Part shown: positions 51,222 through 61,118 of the stretch, one piece after another
Position numbering within the stretch: position 1 is the stretch's first letter
Layout: every line of letters begins with the position of its first letter
Assembly: GCF_008632335.1 (NCBI RefSeq)
Contig: NZ_VWXX01000002.1
Span: 124,001 to 188,000 of the forward strand
Direction of reading: 5' to 3'
DNA length: 64,000 nucleotides
Source: Thiohalocapsa marina
GTDB lineage: Bacteria > Pseudomonadota > Gammaproteobacteria > Chromatiales > Chromatiaceae
The notes under the pieces: model-generated
The model's database searches: none
What the model saw: the letters and a program-made list of their open reading frames with translations, nothing else
Told to the model about the DNA's origin: nothing
Program-made: the position numbers and the translations under genes

Positions 51222-54002
51222 TCAGTCAAAATGATAGTTGAAACCACCGTCACCGACGTCGACCGAGATCCGTTCCACGGCGCGTCCGTCCATGCTGCGC
51301 GTGAGCAGCTCACGGCTGATCTCCGGCAGCACGGTGTTGGTGAGGATGGCATCGACGACGCGGGCGCCGCTCTCCACCTCCGAGCAGCGCTGGGCGATGA
51401 GATCGACGACCTCGTCGCTGTAATCGAGCGGGATGCGGTGATTCTCTTGGATACGGCGAACGATGCGGCCGAGCTGCAACCGGATGATGGCGGCCAGCAT
51501 CTCGTCGTTGAGGGGATAGTAGGGGATGGCCACCAGGCGCCCGAGCAGGGCCGCCGGGAAGACCTTGAGCAGCGGCTCGCGCAGCGCAGTGGCGATGCCC
51601 TCGGGCTCCGGCATCAGGTCCGGGTCCTGACACAGCCCCATGATCAGCTCGGTGCCCACATTGGTGGTGAGCAGGATCAGGGTATTGCGGAAATCGATCT
51701 TGCGGCCTTCGGCGTCTTCCATCCAGCCCTTGTCGAAGACCTGGAAGAAGATCTCGTGCACATCCGGGTGGGCCTTCTCCACCTCGTCCAGCAACACGAC
51801 GCTATAGGGCTTGCGGCGCACGGCCTCGGTGAGAATCCCACCCTCGCCATAGCCGACGTAGCCCGGTGGCGAGCCCTTGAGCGTAGAGACGGTATGCGCC
51901 TCCTGGAACTCGCTCATGTTGATGGTGATGATGTTCTGCTCACCGCCATAGAGAGCCTCGGCCAGGGCAAGACCCGTCTCGGTCTTGCCGACGCCGGAAG
52001 GGCCGGCAAGCAGGAACACGCCGATCGGCTTGTTGGGATTGTCCAGCCGTGCGCGCGAGGTCTGGATGCGGCTGGCGATCATGTCCAAGGCGTGGCGCTG
52101 GCCGATGACGCGTCGGTTCAGGGTGTCGGCCAGGTGGAGCACTGCCTGGACCTCGTCCTTGACCATGCGACCCACGGGGATACCGGTCCAGTCCGCGACC
52201 ACCGAGGCGACCGCCTGGGCGTCGACGCTGGGCAGGATCAAGGGCTCGTCACCCTGCAGCCCATGCAGCTCCACCTGCAACGTGCGCAGCCGCTCCAGCG
52301 TCTCCCCGCGTTCGTCCGCCTCGGCATCGGTGACGGCCGAAGCCGCTTGCGCCGGGGGCTCGGGTGGGTCAGCGGGTGATGCAGGGCTGGTCGGCTCCAC
52401 CTCGGCTGCGGCCTGCTCCAGCGCGCTCCCCGTGCCCTCGACCGGGGCCTGATCGCCGCGCAGCCTGGCACGCAGGTCCAGGATGTCCTGGACCAGGGCC
52501 TTTTCGCGCTCCCAGCGGGAGTCCAGCTGGTCCAAGCGGACCTGGGCTGCCTCGAGCTGCTCGCGCGCGCCGAGCTCGCGCTCGGCCGTGTCGACGCCGA
52601 CGGCGGTCTCACGGCCGATGATCTCCAGCTCGGTCTGCAGGGCCTCGATGTGCCGACGGCAATCCTCCACGGTACCCGGCACCGCGCTCTGGCTGATGGC
52701 GACCCGGGCGCAGGCGGTATCGAGCAGGCTGACCGCCTTGTCCGGCAGTTGGCGGGCGGGGATGTAGCGATGGGACAGACGCACCGCGGCCTCCAGCGCC
52801 TCGTCGAGCACCTGCACCCGATGGTGTTTCTCCAGGGTCGAGGCGATGCCGCGAACCATGAGAATGGCCTTGTCCTCGCTCGGCTCGCCGACCTGAACCA
52901 CCTGAAAGCGCCTGGTCAGGGCCGGATCCTTTTCGATGTACTTCTTGTATTCGCCCCAGGTGGTGGCGGCAACGGTGCGCAGGGTGCCTCTGGCCAGCGC
53001 CGGCTTCAGCAGGTTGGCCGCATCGCTGGTGCCGGCGCTGCCGCCCGCGCCGATGAGGGTGTGCGCCTCGTCGATGAACAGGATGATGGGCTTCGGCGAG
53101 GTCTGCACCTCCTCGATCACCTGGCGCAGACGGTTCTCGAACTCACCCTTCATGCTGGCGCCGGCCTGCAGCAGGCCCACATCCAGCGTGCGCAGGGTGA
53201 CGTCCTGAAGTGGCGGCGGGACATCGCCCGAGGCGATGCGCAAGGCAAAGCCCTCGACCACTGCCGTCTTGCCCACGCCGGCCTCGCCGGTGAGGATCGG
53301 ATTGTTCTGCCGCCGACGCATCAGGATATCCACCAGCTGGCGTATCTCCTCGTCGCGGCCGACGATGGGGTCGAGCTCATCCTTGCGGGCACGCTCGGTG
53401 AGGTCCACCGAGAACTGCCGCAAGGCCTCCTGCTTGCCCATCTGGGCCGGCGCAAGGGCGCCGCTGGCCTCGCCGGGGGCAGCGCCACCGCCCACCTGGA
53501 AGCCGTCGGTCGTCCCCAGACGATTCTCCGGCGACTCAGCAAGGAGCTTATCGAAGGCGTCGGTCAGGCTGTCGCTGCCGATCTTTTCGAACTGGCGCGA
53601 GATCCCCAGCAGCGCGCTGCGCAAGCCGCGGGTCTTCAGGATACCGACCAGCAGATGGCCGGTGCGTACCTGGGTCTCGCCGAACATCAGGGTGCCGTAG
53701 ACCCAGCCGCGCTCCACCGCCTCTTCGACGTCCGATGACAGGTCTGCGATGGAGCGTGAGCCGCGCGGCAGCCGGTCCAGGGCATCGGTGAAATCCTTTG
53801 CCAGCCGCGAGGGCTCAAGATCGAAGTGGCGAATGATGCGATGCAGATCCGAGTCCTGCAGCTGCAGCACCTGGTTCAGCCAGTGCACCAGCTCGACGTA
53901 GGGATTGCCACGCATCTTGCAGAAGACGGTAGCGCTCTCGATGGCCTTGTAGGCCAGCGGGTTGAGCTTGCCGAACAATGCGGCACGGCTGATCTCGGTC
54001 AT
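51222..54002 (-). CDS. tssH: T6SS AAA+ ATPase ClpV (TssH)
   Basis: A 926-residue Clp-type unfoldase: N-terminal domain (about 1-160) that binds the contracted sheath, first AAA+ with Walker A GEAGVGKT at 239-246, middle coiled-coil region, and second AAA+ with [20 protein letters not shown] near 640. The TssH-specific [20 protein letters not shown] and [17 protein letters not shown] are present. The middle region carries an unusual Pro/Ala-rich stretch ([20 protein letters not shown]). ClpV recycles TssB-TssC sheath. ATGA overlap with tssG. Confidence 0.96.
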   Translation of the reverse strand: MTEISRAALFGKLNPLAYKAIESATVFCKMRGNPYVELVHWLNQVLQLQDSDLHRIIRHFDLEPSRLAKDFTDALDRLPRGSRSIADLSSDVEEAVERGWVYGTLMFGETQVRTGHLLVGILKTRGLRSALLGISRQFEKIGSDSLTDAFDKLLAESPENRLGTTDGFQVGGGAAPGEASGALAPAQMGKQEALRQFSVDLTERARKDELDPIVGRDEEIRQLVDILMRRRQNNPILTGEAGVGKTAVVEGFALRIASGDVPPPLQDVTLRTLDVGLLQAGASMKGEFENRLRQVIEEVQTSPKPIILFIDEAHTLIGAGGSAGTSDAANLLKPALARGTLRTVAATTWGEYKKYIEKDPALTRRFQVVQVGEPSEDKAILMVRGIASTLEKHHRVQVLDEALEAAVRLSHRYIPARQLPDKAVSLLDTACARVAISQSAVPGTVEDCRRHIEALQTELEIIGRETAVGVDTAERELGAREQLEAAQVRLDQLDSRWEREKALVQDILDLRARLRGDQAPVEGTGSALEQAAAEVEPTSPASPADPPEPPAQAASAVTDAEADERGETLERLRTLQVELHGLQGDEPLILPSVDAQAVASVVADWTGIPVGRMVKDEVQAVLHLADTLNRRVIGQRHALDMIASRIQTSRARLDNPNKPIGVFLLAGPSGVGKTETGLALAEALYGGEQNIITINMSEFQEAHTVSTLKGSPPGYVGYGEGGILTEAVRRKPYSVVLLDEVEKAHPDVHEIFFQVFDKGWMEDAEGRKIDFRNTLILLTTNVGTELIMGLCQDPDLMPEPEGIATALREPLLKVFPAALLGRLVAIPYYPLNDEMLAAIIRLQLGRIVRRIQENHRIPLDYSDEVVDLIAQRCSEVESGARVVDAILTNTVLPEISRELLTRSMDGRAVERISVDVGDGGFNYHFD

Positions 54003-55090
54003 GGTGCGGGTTCTCCGTTTGGCGCGGCCCCTTCCGGGCCTGGCTGAACGCGATGGGCACGGACTGGTCTGACGTTGGGATCGAGCTTGAGGTCATCGCC
54101 GTCCCGAGCCAGAGGCCGGCTCGTCAGCCAGGTGGTCCAGCCCAGGCATCCGGCCTTGCCGAGCCGAATGGCCGGCACCTCGGGCCGGGCCAGAACCGGG
54201 TTCAGGTCCCAGTCCAGCGGCTGGCCGACGTAGTTGCGCACGATGGCCTTGACCGCGGACAGGCTCTTGCCGCCAGGCAGCAGGCGAAGGTAATCGCTGA
54301 GGCGCAGCGGCCCGACGCGGATGCGGAACTTGGATTGGTGATCCCAGACACGGCCGCCGATCGTCGTGGTGAGCCCCAGACAGCCGGCCTCGGGGGATTC
54401 GCCGAGGCGCCAGCGGCAATCCTGTGGCAGTTGCAGCCAGTGGCCGATGAATTCCTCGATGCGGACCGGCAGTTTCAGGTAGTCGGACAGGATCGCGCCG
54501 AGGCCTTCTGCATGTCTGGCTTGGCACGACAGATGGCCGCTGTGGTGGAGCTTGAACAGATCCGGCATGGCATCGCGGTGTCGGTAGCCAGGCATGCCGA
54601 TGCCGTGCAGCGATCCCAGATAGGTGCCGAACCGGTCCTTTCCAGGACGGTCGAAGCTCACCGCGGGCTGGGCCTGGGCCCAGGCGCGATAGAACAGGCT
54701 GAGCATCCGATGGTTGAACAGATCCAGGAAGCGGGCAAAGGTCGCATCGCCCGCATTGCGCAGCCGGTCGCGGGCGTAATCCGTCAGATGCAGCGGCAGG
54801 GGGCCGTTGGGACCGAGCAGACCGAGGAAGTAGACCAATAGCCGCGGCGCACGCCCTGTCCCGGATCGGCGCAGCGCAGCCAGCTCGGCCGGGGCGAAGA
54901 TCAGCGACGGCTCCTGGCCCAGCCGGACCATGTCATCGGCGGCCCGTACCGTTTCTCCGAGACGAGGCCGCTCGGCATGCTGGCACTCCAGCGCCCGCAG
55001 GGTCTGCAGGAAGCCGAAGCGCCAGGGCTCGCGCTCCAGCGCGCTCAGCAGCGCTAGAGCGTCGGGCGTCGGCCGATGGTCGGTGGCCAT
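53999..55090 (-). CDS. tssG: T6SS baseplate protein TssG
   Basis: A 363-residue protein with TssG blocks: EPWRFGFLQTLRALECQHAE, YFLGLLGPNGPLPLHLTDYA and FLDLFNHRMLSLFYRAWAQA. It overlaps tssF by 37 bases and clpV by 4, so the three are translationally coupled. It forms the wedge complex with TssF, TssE and TssK. Confidence 0.95.
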   Translation of the reverse strand: MATDHRPTPDALALLSALEREPWRFGFLQTLRALECQHAERPRLGETVRAADDMVRLGQEPSLIFAPAELAALRRSGTGRAPRLLVYFLGLLGPNGPLPLHLTDYARDRLRNAGDATFARFLDLFNHRMLSLFYRAWAQAQPAVSFDRPGKDRFGTYLGSLHGIGMPGYRHRDAMPDLFKLHHSGHLSCQARHAEGLGAILSDYLKLPVRIEEFIGHWLQLPQDCRWRLGESPEAGCLGLTTTIGGRVWDHQSKFRIRVGPLRLSDYLRLLPGGKSLSAVKAIVRNYVGQPLDWDLNPVLARPEVPAIRLGKAGCLGWTTWLTSRPLARDGDDLKLDPNVRPVRAHRVQPGPEGAAPNGEPAP

Positions 55091-56931
55091 CGTTTCAGCT
55101 CCCCACGCTGGCTGGTGGTCAGAACGGTCTCGGTAAAGGCATTGACGGACGCGTACCGGGCAAAGAATCGCTCGAGCACGGCGCCAAGCAGATAGACGCC
55201 GGTGCCCTCGAAGGCCGCCTCATCGCAGCCCAGTGTGATTTCGGTGCCACGGGCATAGGTGATGGGACGCACGCCCGGCAGACGGCGGGTGATCGGCTGC
55301 GCGTTGACGTCGCGAATGCCGTCGATCTGATGTCGATTGCCAGCGTTGGTGAGATCGGCGTAGAGCATGAGCAGCTCACGTAGTGCGCCGGCCCCGGTGC
55401 CGCCTGCCGTGTCGGTGATCGACAGGTAGTTCAGGGACAGATGGCTGATCAGGCGCCAGGCCGTGTCGCCATGCGCCGGAGAAGGCAGCGGCGGCGTCGG
55501 TCCGGAGCAGATGCGCACGGCCTGCACCGGCGCGCCGGCCTCCATCGAGAAATCGCCCTGTCCAACGCCGACCGGCATCTGGAGCGGGAGGTCCCGATTG
55601 GTGCAGAGGCAGCTGACGGCGAGCTGCCGCAGCTCCGAGGCCCAGGGGGCCGCGGTCGCGTCGACGAGGTTGACATAGACCTCGCTGCCCAGATAGCTCG
55701 AACGCGGTCCTTGCCGACGCTGACGCGAGGACATTCGGCGCGGCATGCGATGCACGCTGTAGTAGGCCGGGCGGTCGCTCGGATGCGCCAAGTCGTTGGT
55801 GGCATAGAAGGGCTGGAATTCGCGTGCGTTCGCCGTGGAGGCGCCGTAGCCGGTGACCCCTTCGATGCGATAGATCTCGAAGTCCATCGGCCGGGTGCGA
55901 TCCGGCACCACGTGATACTCTGGCCAGCCCTTGCCCAGATGGATGCGGTCGCAACGCTTCGGAAACAGGTTGACGACGGGTGTGCAATGCAATGCGAAGT
56001 GCCCGGCGTCGACAACGCCCTCCAGCGCCCTGGCGCGTGCGGGCAAGAGCACGATGAGGTCGACCTCTGGTGTCTTGACCCGCTGCAGAGCCGGTGCCAG
56101 CCCATCCACCGCGACGAACAGAAAGCGTTGTGGAAAGGCAAAGTACTCATGCAGATTGCGATATCCCTGGAACGACGGCGCAGCGTAAGGCAGCAGCGCC
56201 TCATCCGTGGAGAAGCCCAGGGGAGAGAGGACGGAGCGCGGGAGCTCGGTGATCCAAGGCAGCGGCCGTTCGAGGGGCTGGATCAAGACGGCCACTGGAT
56301 TGGCGGTCAGCTGCTCATAGAGCGTGAAGGGGATCTCATCGCTGCCCTGCAGGTAGAGGTCGAGACGATCGAGCTTGAGGTCGCAGAGATTGAGTCCGGC
56401 CGTGGCGCGCAGGCGCAGCCTCAGCCCCGATTTTGACCGGTTGAGTACGGCCAGGTCGGTCTTGGCGACCGGTCCGGCATGGCTGAAATACTCGGCCTCG
56501 GCGATCTCCAGGGGCCAGAGCTGGGTCTCGTGCGCGGTCAGGTACTCGCAGGCGGTTTGCTCACCCTTGCCGATGCTGCTGCGAAGCTTGGTATGACGAG
56601 GTATCGGGAACCCGTCGGCCAAGGTCCCCTGGCTCAGATCGGGCTGTAATTGCACGACCGCCATGGACGGCGTCGGTGCCAGGTAATGCGGATAGACCAT
56701 CTCCAGCAGGTGCTGGGTGAAGGTCGGAAACTCATCTTCGAGCTTGAGCTGGACACGCGCGGCCAGGAAGGCGAAGCCCTCCAGCAGTCGCTCGACATAG
56801 GGATCGGCGCATTCGAAGCCGCTCAGGCCGAGCCGGCCGGCGATCTTGGGGAATTCGGCCGCAAATTCGCCGCCCAGCCCGCGTAGGTGCTGCAGCTCTC
56901 GGTTGTAGTGGGCAAGCAGGCGCGGATCCAC
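55054..56931 (-). CDS. tssF: T6SS baseplate protein TssF
   Basis: A 625-residue protein. It starts with GTG as (V/M)DPRLLAHYNRELQHLRGLG, the standard TssF N-terminus; only one base separates it from the tssE stop. Further blocks: DPYVERLLEGFAFLAARVQL, PHYLAPTPSMAVVQLQPDLS and INLFPKRCDRIHL-like VVNLFPKRCDRIHLG. Core wedge component. Confidence 0.95.
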   Translation of the reverse strand: MDPRLLAHYNRELQHLRGLGGEFAAEFPKIAGRLGLSGFECADPYVERLLEGFAFLAARVQLKLEDEFPTFTQHLLEMVYPHYLAPTPSMAVVQLQPDLSQGTLADGFPIPRHTKLRSSIGKGEQTACEYLTAHETQLWPLEIAEAEYFSHAGPVAKTDLAVLNRSKSGLRLRLRATAGLNLCDLKLDRLDLYLQGSDEIPFTLYEQLTANPVAVLIQPLERPLPWITELPRSVLSPLGFSTDEALLPYAAPSFQGYRNLHEYFAFPQRFLFVAVDGLAPALQRVKTPEVDLIVLLPARARALEGVVDAGHFALHCTPVVNLFPKRCDRIHLGKGWPEYHVVPDRTRPMDFEIYRIEGVTGYGASTANAREFQPFYATNDLAHPSDRPAYYSVHRMPRRMSSRQRRQGPRSSYLGSEVYVNLVDATAAPWASELRQLAVSCLCTNRDLPLQMPVGVGQGDFSMEAGAPVQAVRICSGPTPPLPSPAHGDTAWRLISHLSLNYLSITDTAGGTGAGALRELLMLYADLTNAGNRHQIDGIRDVNAQPITRRLPGVRPITYARGTEITLGCDEAAFEGTGVYLLGAVLERFFARYASVNAFTETVLTTSQRGELKRWPPTIGRRPTL

Positions 56932-56932
56932 G

Positions 56933-57451
56933 TCAGCGCTCGTCTCGCACAGCCGTGGATTCGAAGACGGCCACCTCGCCCGACTCCAGATCGACCTCCG
57001 TCTTCAGGTAGAGCTGCAGTGGCATGGGTTGTCCCCAAAGCTCCCCTTCGATGATGAACTGGATCGCGTTATGGCTCATGGTGGACGCGTCGATGAGGGT
57101 GCGAATGACCAGTGATCTTCTCAAGATGCGTGGCTCGAACTGCAGAATGGCCTGGCGCAGCTCGCGCTCGAGGCTCAGCACGTCGAGCCCGGACACGTTT
57201 TTTCCGGCCAGGTCCGGCAGGCCGTAATTGAGCACCGAGCTCGCAACCTCCGGGAAGGGATCGAGGTCTTGTACCGAAGCCAGGTTGCAGGTGTTAAGCA
57301 ACCATTGCAGATCGCGCAGCACGCTCGCCTTGAGCCGACTCGGAGACAGGACCCGTTCCTCACGTGATTCCTGATCCGTCGTTGGCGCCTGGTCAGTCAA
57401 GCGGTCGAGCAGCGAAGGCTGAAGCCGCTCTTTCGGCGTGAGATCAGCCAT
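56933..57451 (-). CDS. tssE: T6SS baseplate protein TssE (gp25-like)
   Basis: A 172-residue protein with gp25-like features: ERLQPSLLDRLTD, LKASVLRDLQWLLNTCNL, SSVLNYGLPDL and IQFIIEGELW. The ATG at 57451 overlaps the tagJ stop by 8 bases; the longer open frame upstream is inside tagJ. It initiates sheath polymerisation on the baseplate. Confidence 0.94.
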   Translation of the reverse strand: MADLTPKERLQPSLLDRLTDQAPTTDQESREERVLSPSRLKASVLRDLQWLLNTCNLASVQDLDPFPEVASSVLNYGLPDLAGKNVSGLDVLSLERELRQAILQFEPRILRRSLVIRTLIDASTMSHNAIQFIIEGELWGQPMPLQLYLKTEVDLESGEVAVFESTAVRDER

Positions 57452-58265
57452 GTTCTGAGGTGCCGGTGGCGAGCCCGGACTGATCGAGAACGATCTCGCG
57501 AATGGCCAGTAGCGGATACTCATCCTTGTCGGTGGTCAGCATTCGCTGCCCCAGTCCGGCAAAGCAGTCTGCCCCGAGATCAATCCATTCCGTTCTGCGC
57601 GCCAGCTTCAGGCCAGCGTCGGCCTGGGCCGTCGTGCCCGCGTAGCGCACAGGGATCAAGACCACGGACTCACCGCCGTTGATCCAGGTGACCTGGGCCG
57701 GGGCCCAGACGAGGTCGCGCAGGTCCGTTGGCGCATCGAGATGGATGCGCTGGATGTACTGAAACGGCATCCAGCAATAGCGCCCGTCGACGACACCCTC
57801 GAGCACTGGTCCCAGCCGCATGTCTGCATCCGCGATCCAGGCGCAGTCGGCGCCGTCGATGCGACCGGCTGTCGCGGGGGCATCCTCGAAGGCCTCGGCA
57901 CGCAGGGCCTGCGCCCGAGCCGCATCGCCATGGGCGCTGACGCGCAATGCCTCGACCAGCAAGGCGATCCAGCGCTGGGGCTCACCGAAAACGACGGGGT
58001 CGCGCTCTCCGGCGAAGACGCTCTCGCGCAAGGCCTCGGCCTGTACCGCATTTCGGTAGGTTGCCGCCATGGCCAGTGCGCCGGCATCCAGATCGGCTGC
58101 TACCTGGAGTTGCCGCAGGGCCTTGTCCCAATGTCCCAGCACGCAGAGCAGCTGGAACAGGAAGACGCGCAGTTTCGCCTCAGCCGGGGCCTTGCGGATC
58201 TGACCCTGCAGCGCTTTCAGCGCGGCGTCGAGATCGCCTCGTTCGAGTGACGCTTCTGCGTCCAT
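57444..58265 (-). CDS. tagJ: T6SS accessory protein TagJ (ImpE)
   Basis: A 273-residue ImpE/SciE-type protein: N-terminal TPR-like helices (LKALQGQIRKAPAEAKLRVF, LLCVLGHWDKALRQLQVAAD) and the C-terminal ImpE domain (YCWMPFQYIQRIHLDAPTDL, DLVWAPAQVTWI, PVRYAGT). In Pseudomonas H1, TagJ binds TssB and modulates ClpV recruitment. Its presence, directly after hcp, marks this as an H1-like locus. Confidence 0.92.
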   Translation of the reverse strand: MDAEASLERGDLDAALKALQGQIRKAPAEAKLRVFLFQLLCVLGHWDKALRQLQVAADLDAGALAMAATYRNAVQAEALRESVFAGERDPVVFGEPQRWIALLVEALRVSAHGDAARAQALRAEAFEDAPATAGRIDGADCAWIADADMRLGPVLEGVVDGRYCWMPFQYIQRIHLDAPTDLRDLVWAPAQVTWINGGESVVLIPVRYAGTTAQADAGLKLARRTEWIDLGADCFAGLGQRMLTTDKDEYPLLAIREIVLDQSGLATGTSEHG

Positions 58266-58279
58266 GGCTGACCCTCGCT

Positions 58280-58301
58280 GCCGGGTACCAAACTACCCGG
58301 C
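58280..58301. promoter_or_regulatory. 8-bp stem-loop downstream of hcp
   Basis: GCCGGGTA and TACCCGGC pair perfectly around a 6-base loop, 14 bases before the tagJ ATG and about 50 bases after the hcp stop. Without a T-run it is more likely to protect the hcp 3' end or restrain tagJ translation than to terminate. Confidence 0.5.
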
Positions 58302-58349
58302 TCGTCATGGCAGATCGTAGTTGAGCGGCAATTCTCTGACCGCGGTTTA

Positions 58350-58838
58350 CTATTCCTGCTGATTTTTTTCCAAGTCCCACTTGCGGTCCGTCGTGGAGCC
58401 CGGAGCGCCCGTATCGTCGATAGGAGTGTATTCCCACTTGATCTTGCCATAGGCAAAGCTGACTTGCTCAGTGGGCTTGGGCTCTCCCCCTGAGCTGCCG
58501 CCGGGAGTAACGGATGTCACGATGCAATCTTCAAACGTGTATTTCATGAAGGTATGCTTGTCACCAGTCGCGAGACACAGCTCCAGTTCGACGGTTGGTA
58601 TGTGCTCGCCCTTGGCACACTTGATCGAGAGGTCCGGTGTCGAGTTATCGATCACCTTCACAATGCTCAAGTCTTGAAAGTCCGCGCGGCCGCCGGTGCG
58701 ACCACCGGTTCCCGTAACACCAGAGACGGGCTGACTCAGACCAACGCTATAGCTCAGCACTTGTATCCATTTGTCATGTGCAGCGTCGGTGGCCTCTCCA
58801 TCGACACCTTCCACCTTCAGGTACGCATCGAACGCCAT
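58350..58838 (-). CDS. hcp: T6SS tube protein Hcp (TssD)
   Basis: A 162-residue Hcp: MAFDAYLKVEGVDGEATD, HDKWIQVLSYSVGLSQPVSG, GRADFQDLSIVKVIDNSTPD, YTFEDCIVTSVTPGGSSGGE, and VSFAYGKIKWEYTPID. Hexameric rings stack into the inner tube and carry small effectors. A strong GAGGAGAG ribosome-binding site 6 bases upstream fits its high expression. It is bracketed by a terminator-like hairpin upstream and a stable stem-loop downstream. Confidence 0.96.
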   Translation of the reverse strand: MAFDAYLKVEGVDGEATDAAHDKWIQVLSYSVGLSQPVSGVTGTGGRTGGRADFQDLSIVKVIDNSTPDLSIKCAKGEHIPTVELELCLATGDKHTFMKYTFEDCIVTSVTPGGSSGGEPKPTEQVSFAYGKIKWEYTPIDDTGAPGSTTDRKWDLEKNQQE

Positions 58839-58860
58839 GGCAGCTCTCCTCGCTAGTTAT

Positions 58861-58882
58861 AAAAGGCCGCTCACGAGAGCGG
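58861..58882 (-). terminator. Terminator-like hairpin between tssC and hcp
   Basis: Reading on the reverse strand, CCGCTC / GAGCGG (6 bp, loop TCGT) is followed by CCTTTTATAA. It lies about 100 bases past the tssC stop and 23 before the hcp ATG. It would partly end or process the tssABC transcript, separating sheath from tube expression. Confidence 0.6.
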
Positions 58883-58983
58883 AGCTCTTTATGCGCCGAC
58901 AGGCGCAGCAGTTGATGCCCTTGAGCATCAGGTCGTTGAGGTCCGAGTCCAGACCCGGCTTACAGTACGCATTGTCAGCCCAG

Positions 58984-60486
58984 TCATGCCTTCTCTGAAG
59001 GCAGGCGCGATACCAGCCGCAAAGATACCGTCAAGCCCTCCAGTTGGTAGTGCGGCCTGAGATAGAATTTTGATCGATAGTATCCGGGGTTGCCTTCCAC
59101 CTCCTCGACGACCACCTGTGCAGCCGCGAGCGGCTTGCGCGCCTTGTCGGCTTCGGAGGCATTCGCGGGATTGGGCTCGACATATTTGTTGATCCATTTG
59201 TTGAGCCACTTCTCCATGTCTTCGCGCTCCTTGAAGGAGCCGATCTTGTCGCGCACGATCGCCTTGAGGTAGTGCGCAAAGCGGCAAACCGCGAAGAGAT
59301 ACGGCAACCGAGCGGCCAGGTTGGCATTGGCCGTCGCGTCTGGATCATCGTACTCGAACGGCTTCTGCAGCGACTGAGCACCGATGAATGCCGCGAAATC
59401 GCTATTCTTTTTGTGCAGCAATGGCATGAAGCCGTTCTTCGCAAGCTCTGCTTCACGCCGGTCGTCGATGGCGATCTCGGTGGGGCATTTCATATCCACG
59501 CCGCCGTCATCGGTTGGAAAGGTATGCACTGGCAGTCCCTCCACCGCACCTCCGGATTCGACCCCGCGGATGCGCGAGCACCAGCCGTACAGCTTGAAGG
59601 CCCGGTTGATATTCACGGCCATGGCATAGGCGGCATTGGACCAGGTGTAACGCGAATGATCGCCGAAGCCGGTCTCCTCCTCGAAATCAAACTCCTCTAC
59701 CGGGTCCGTCTTGGCGCCGTAGGGCAATCGCGCCAGGAAACGCGGCATCGCAAGGCCGATGTATCGCGAGTCCTCGGATTCTCGCAAAGACCGCCAGGCG
59801 GCGTACTCCGGCGTCTGGAAGATCTTGGTCAGATCCCGCGGGTTGCTGAGCTCTTGCCAGGACTCCATCTGCATCACACCCGGATCGGCACCGGCAATGA
59901 AGGGGGCATGGGCGGCCGCGGAGATCTGTGCCATCTGGCCCAGTAGCTCAACGTCCGGCGGACCATGGTCGAAAGAGTAGTCGCCGATCAGACAGCCGAA
60001 CGGCTCCCCGCCGAACATGCTGTACTCCTGGGTATAGACCTGCTTGAAGATGGGGCTTTGGTCCCAGGCGGTTCCCTTGAATTTCTTGAGGGTCTTGTGC
60101 AGCTCCTTCTTCGAGATGTTCATGACGCGGATCTTGAGCATCTCGTCGGTTTCGGTGTTGTTGACAAGATAGTGCAGGCCGCGCCAGCTGCCCTCCAGTT
60201 GGCTGAAGTCCGGATGATGCAGGATCTGATTGATCTGCTCCGTAAGCTTGCGGTCGATCTCGGCGATGATCGACTCGATGGTCCGGACCGCATCCTCCGA
60301 GATCAGGCCCGTCTGTTCGAGGGCCTGGGCGGCAAGCGTATGCACGGCGTCCTCGACCGCCTCGCGCGCGCGGTCGGACCGCGGCTTGAATTCCTGCTGC
60401 AGCAGCGATGCGAATTCACCGGCCTCGGCGGTCTTGGCTTCGGCCTGGGCTTGTTCGGACTGGAGGTGTGCTTCTGGTTCGGCCAT
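58984..60486 (-). CDS. tssC: T6SS sheath large subunit TssC (VipB)
   Basis: A 500-residue protein with family blocks: LEGSWRGLHYLVNNTETDEM, YSMFGGEPFGCLIGDYSF, MPRFLARLPYG, AYAMAVNINRAFKLYGWCSR and the C-terminal FYLRPHYQLEGLTVSLRLVS. It forms the contractile sheath with TssB. The ATG at 60486 is one base from the tssB stop; the N-terminal extension open upstream lies within tssB. Confidence 0.97.
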   Translation of the reverse strand: MAEPEAHLQSEQAQAEAKTAEAGEFASLLQQEFKPRSDRAREAVEDAVHTLAAQALEQTGLISEDAVRTIESIIAEIDRKLTEQINQILHHPDFSQLEGSWRGLHYLVNNTETDEMLKIRVMNISKKELHKTLKKFKGTAWDQSPIFKQVYTQEYSMFGGEPFGCLIGDYSFDHGPPDVELLGQMAQISAAAHAPFIAGADPGVMQMESWQELSNPRDLTKIFQTPEYAAWRSLRESEDSRYIGLAMPRFLARLPYGAKTDPVEEFDFEEETGFGDHSRYTWSNAAYAMAVNINRAFKLYGWCSRIRGVESGGAVEGLPVHTFPTDDGGVDMKCPTEIAIDDRREAELAKNGFMPLLHKKNSDFAAFIGAQSLQKPFEYDDPDATANANLAARLPYLFAVCRFAHYLKAIVRDKIGSFKEREDMEKWLNKWINKYVEPNPANASEADKARKPLAAAQVVVEEVEGNPGYYRSKFYLRPHYQLEGLTVSLRLVSRLPSEKA

Positions 60487-60487
60487 G

Positions 60488-61024
60488 TTAGTTTGCCTCC
60501 GTTGGCGCTTCTGTGCCCTCGACTGGCTCCTGTGGCTTCGGCGCCGCTGCAAGCGCCTGCAGTAGCGTTGGGTCTTGCAGGACCTTGGCGATCAGCTCTT
60601 CCGCGCCACTCTTGCCGTCCATGTAGGTCAGCAGATTGGAGAGCTGCGTGCGCGCCTGCAGCAGCTTGTTCAGGGAATCCACCTTTTGGGCGATGGCGGC
60701 GGGTGAGAAATCGTCCATGCTCTCGAAGGTCAACTCCACGTTCAGGTTGCCTTCGCCAGTCAGTGTGTTGGGTACCTGGAAGGCAACACGAGGTTTCATC
60801 GCCTTCAGCCGATCGTCGAAGTTATCGACATCGATCTCCAGGAACTTGCGCTCCCCGACTGGAGGGAGGGGGTCCTCAGGCTTGCCAGAGAGATCCGACA
60901 AGACGCCCATGACAAAGGGCAGCTGAATCGTCTTTTCTGCGCCGTACAGCTCGACGTCGTACTCGATCTGAACCCGTGGCGCCCGATTCCGGGCGATGAA
61001 TTTTTGGCTGCTTTCTTTGGTCAT
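60488..61024 (-). CDS. tssB: T6SS sheath small subunit TssB (VipA)
   Basis: A 178-residue protein: QKFIARNRAPRVQIEYDVEL, LPFVMGVLSDLSGKPEDPLP, KFLEIDVDNFDDRLKAMKPR, and NVELTFESMDDFSPAAIAQK. It pairs with TssC to build the sheath and carries the helix recognised by ClpV. It starts 94 bases after tssA. Confidence 0.97.
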   Translation of the reverse strand: MTKESSQKFIARNRAPRVQIEYDVELYGAEKTIQLPFVMGVLSDLSGKPEDPLPPVGERKFLEIDVDNFDDRLKAMKPRVAFQVPNTLTGEGNLNVELTFESMDDFSPAAIAQKVDSLNKLLQARTQLSNLLTYMDGKSGAEELIAKVLQDPTLLQALAAAPKPQEPVEGTEAPTEAN

Positions 61025-61054
61025 TTCGTGCCCCTTGGAGGTGACTGGCTCGTT

Positions 61055-61066
61055 TGAAACGTTTCA
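61055..61066. promoter_or_regulatory. Perfect palindrome TGAAACGTTTCA between tssA and tssB
   Basis: A perfect 12-bp palindrome centred 36 bases before the tssB start. It agrees with the LacI/GalR-type operator form and with the Cra (FruR) core TGAAWCGWTTCA. About 16 perfect 12-bp palindromes are expected by chance in 64 kb, so it is only a candidate. Confidence 0.3.
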
Positions 61067-61118
61067 GCTCGTTGCTTCAAGTCACGAATGGACAAGCTGC
61101 TCTTCGGCTGAATGCCAT

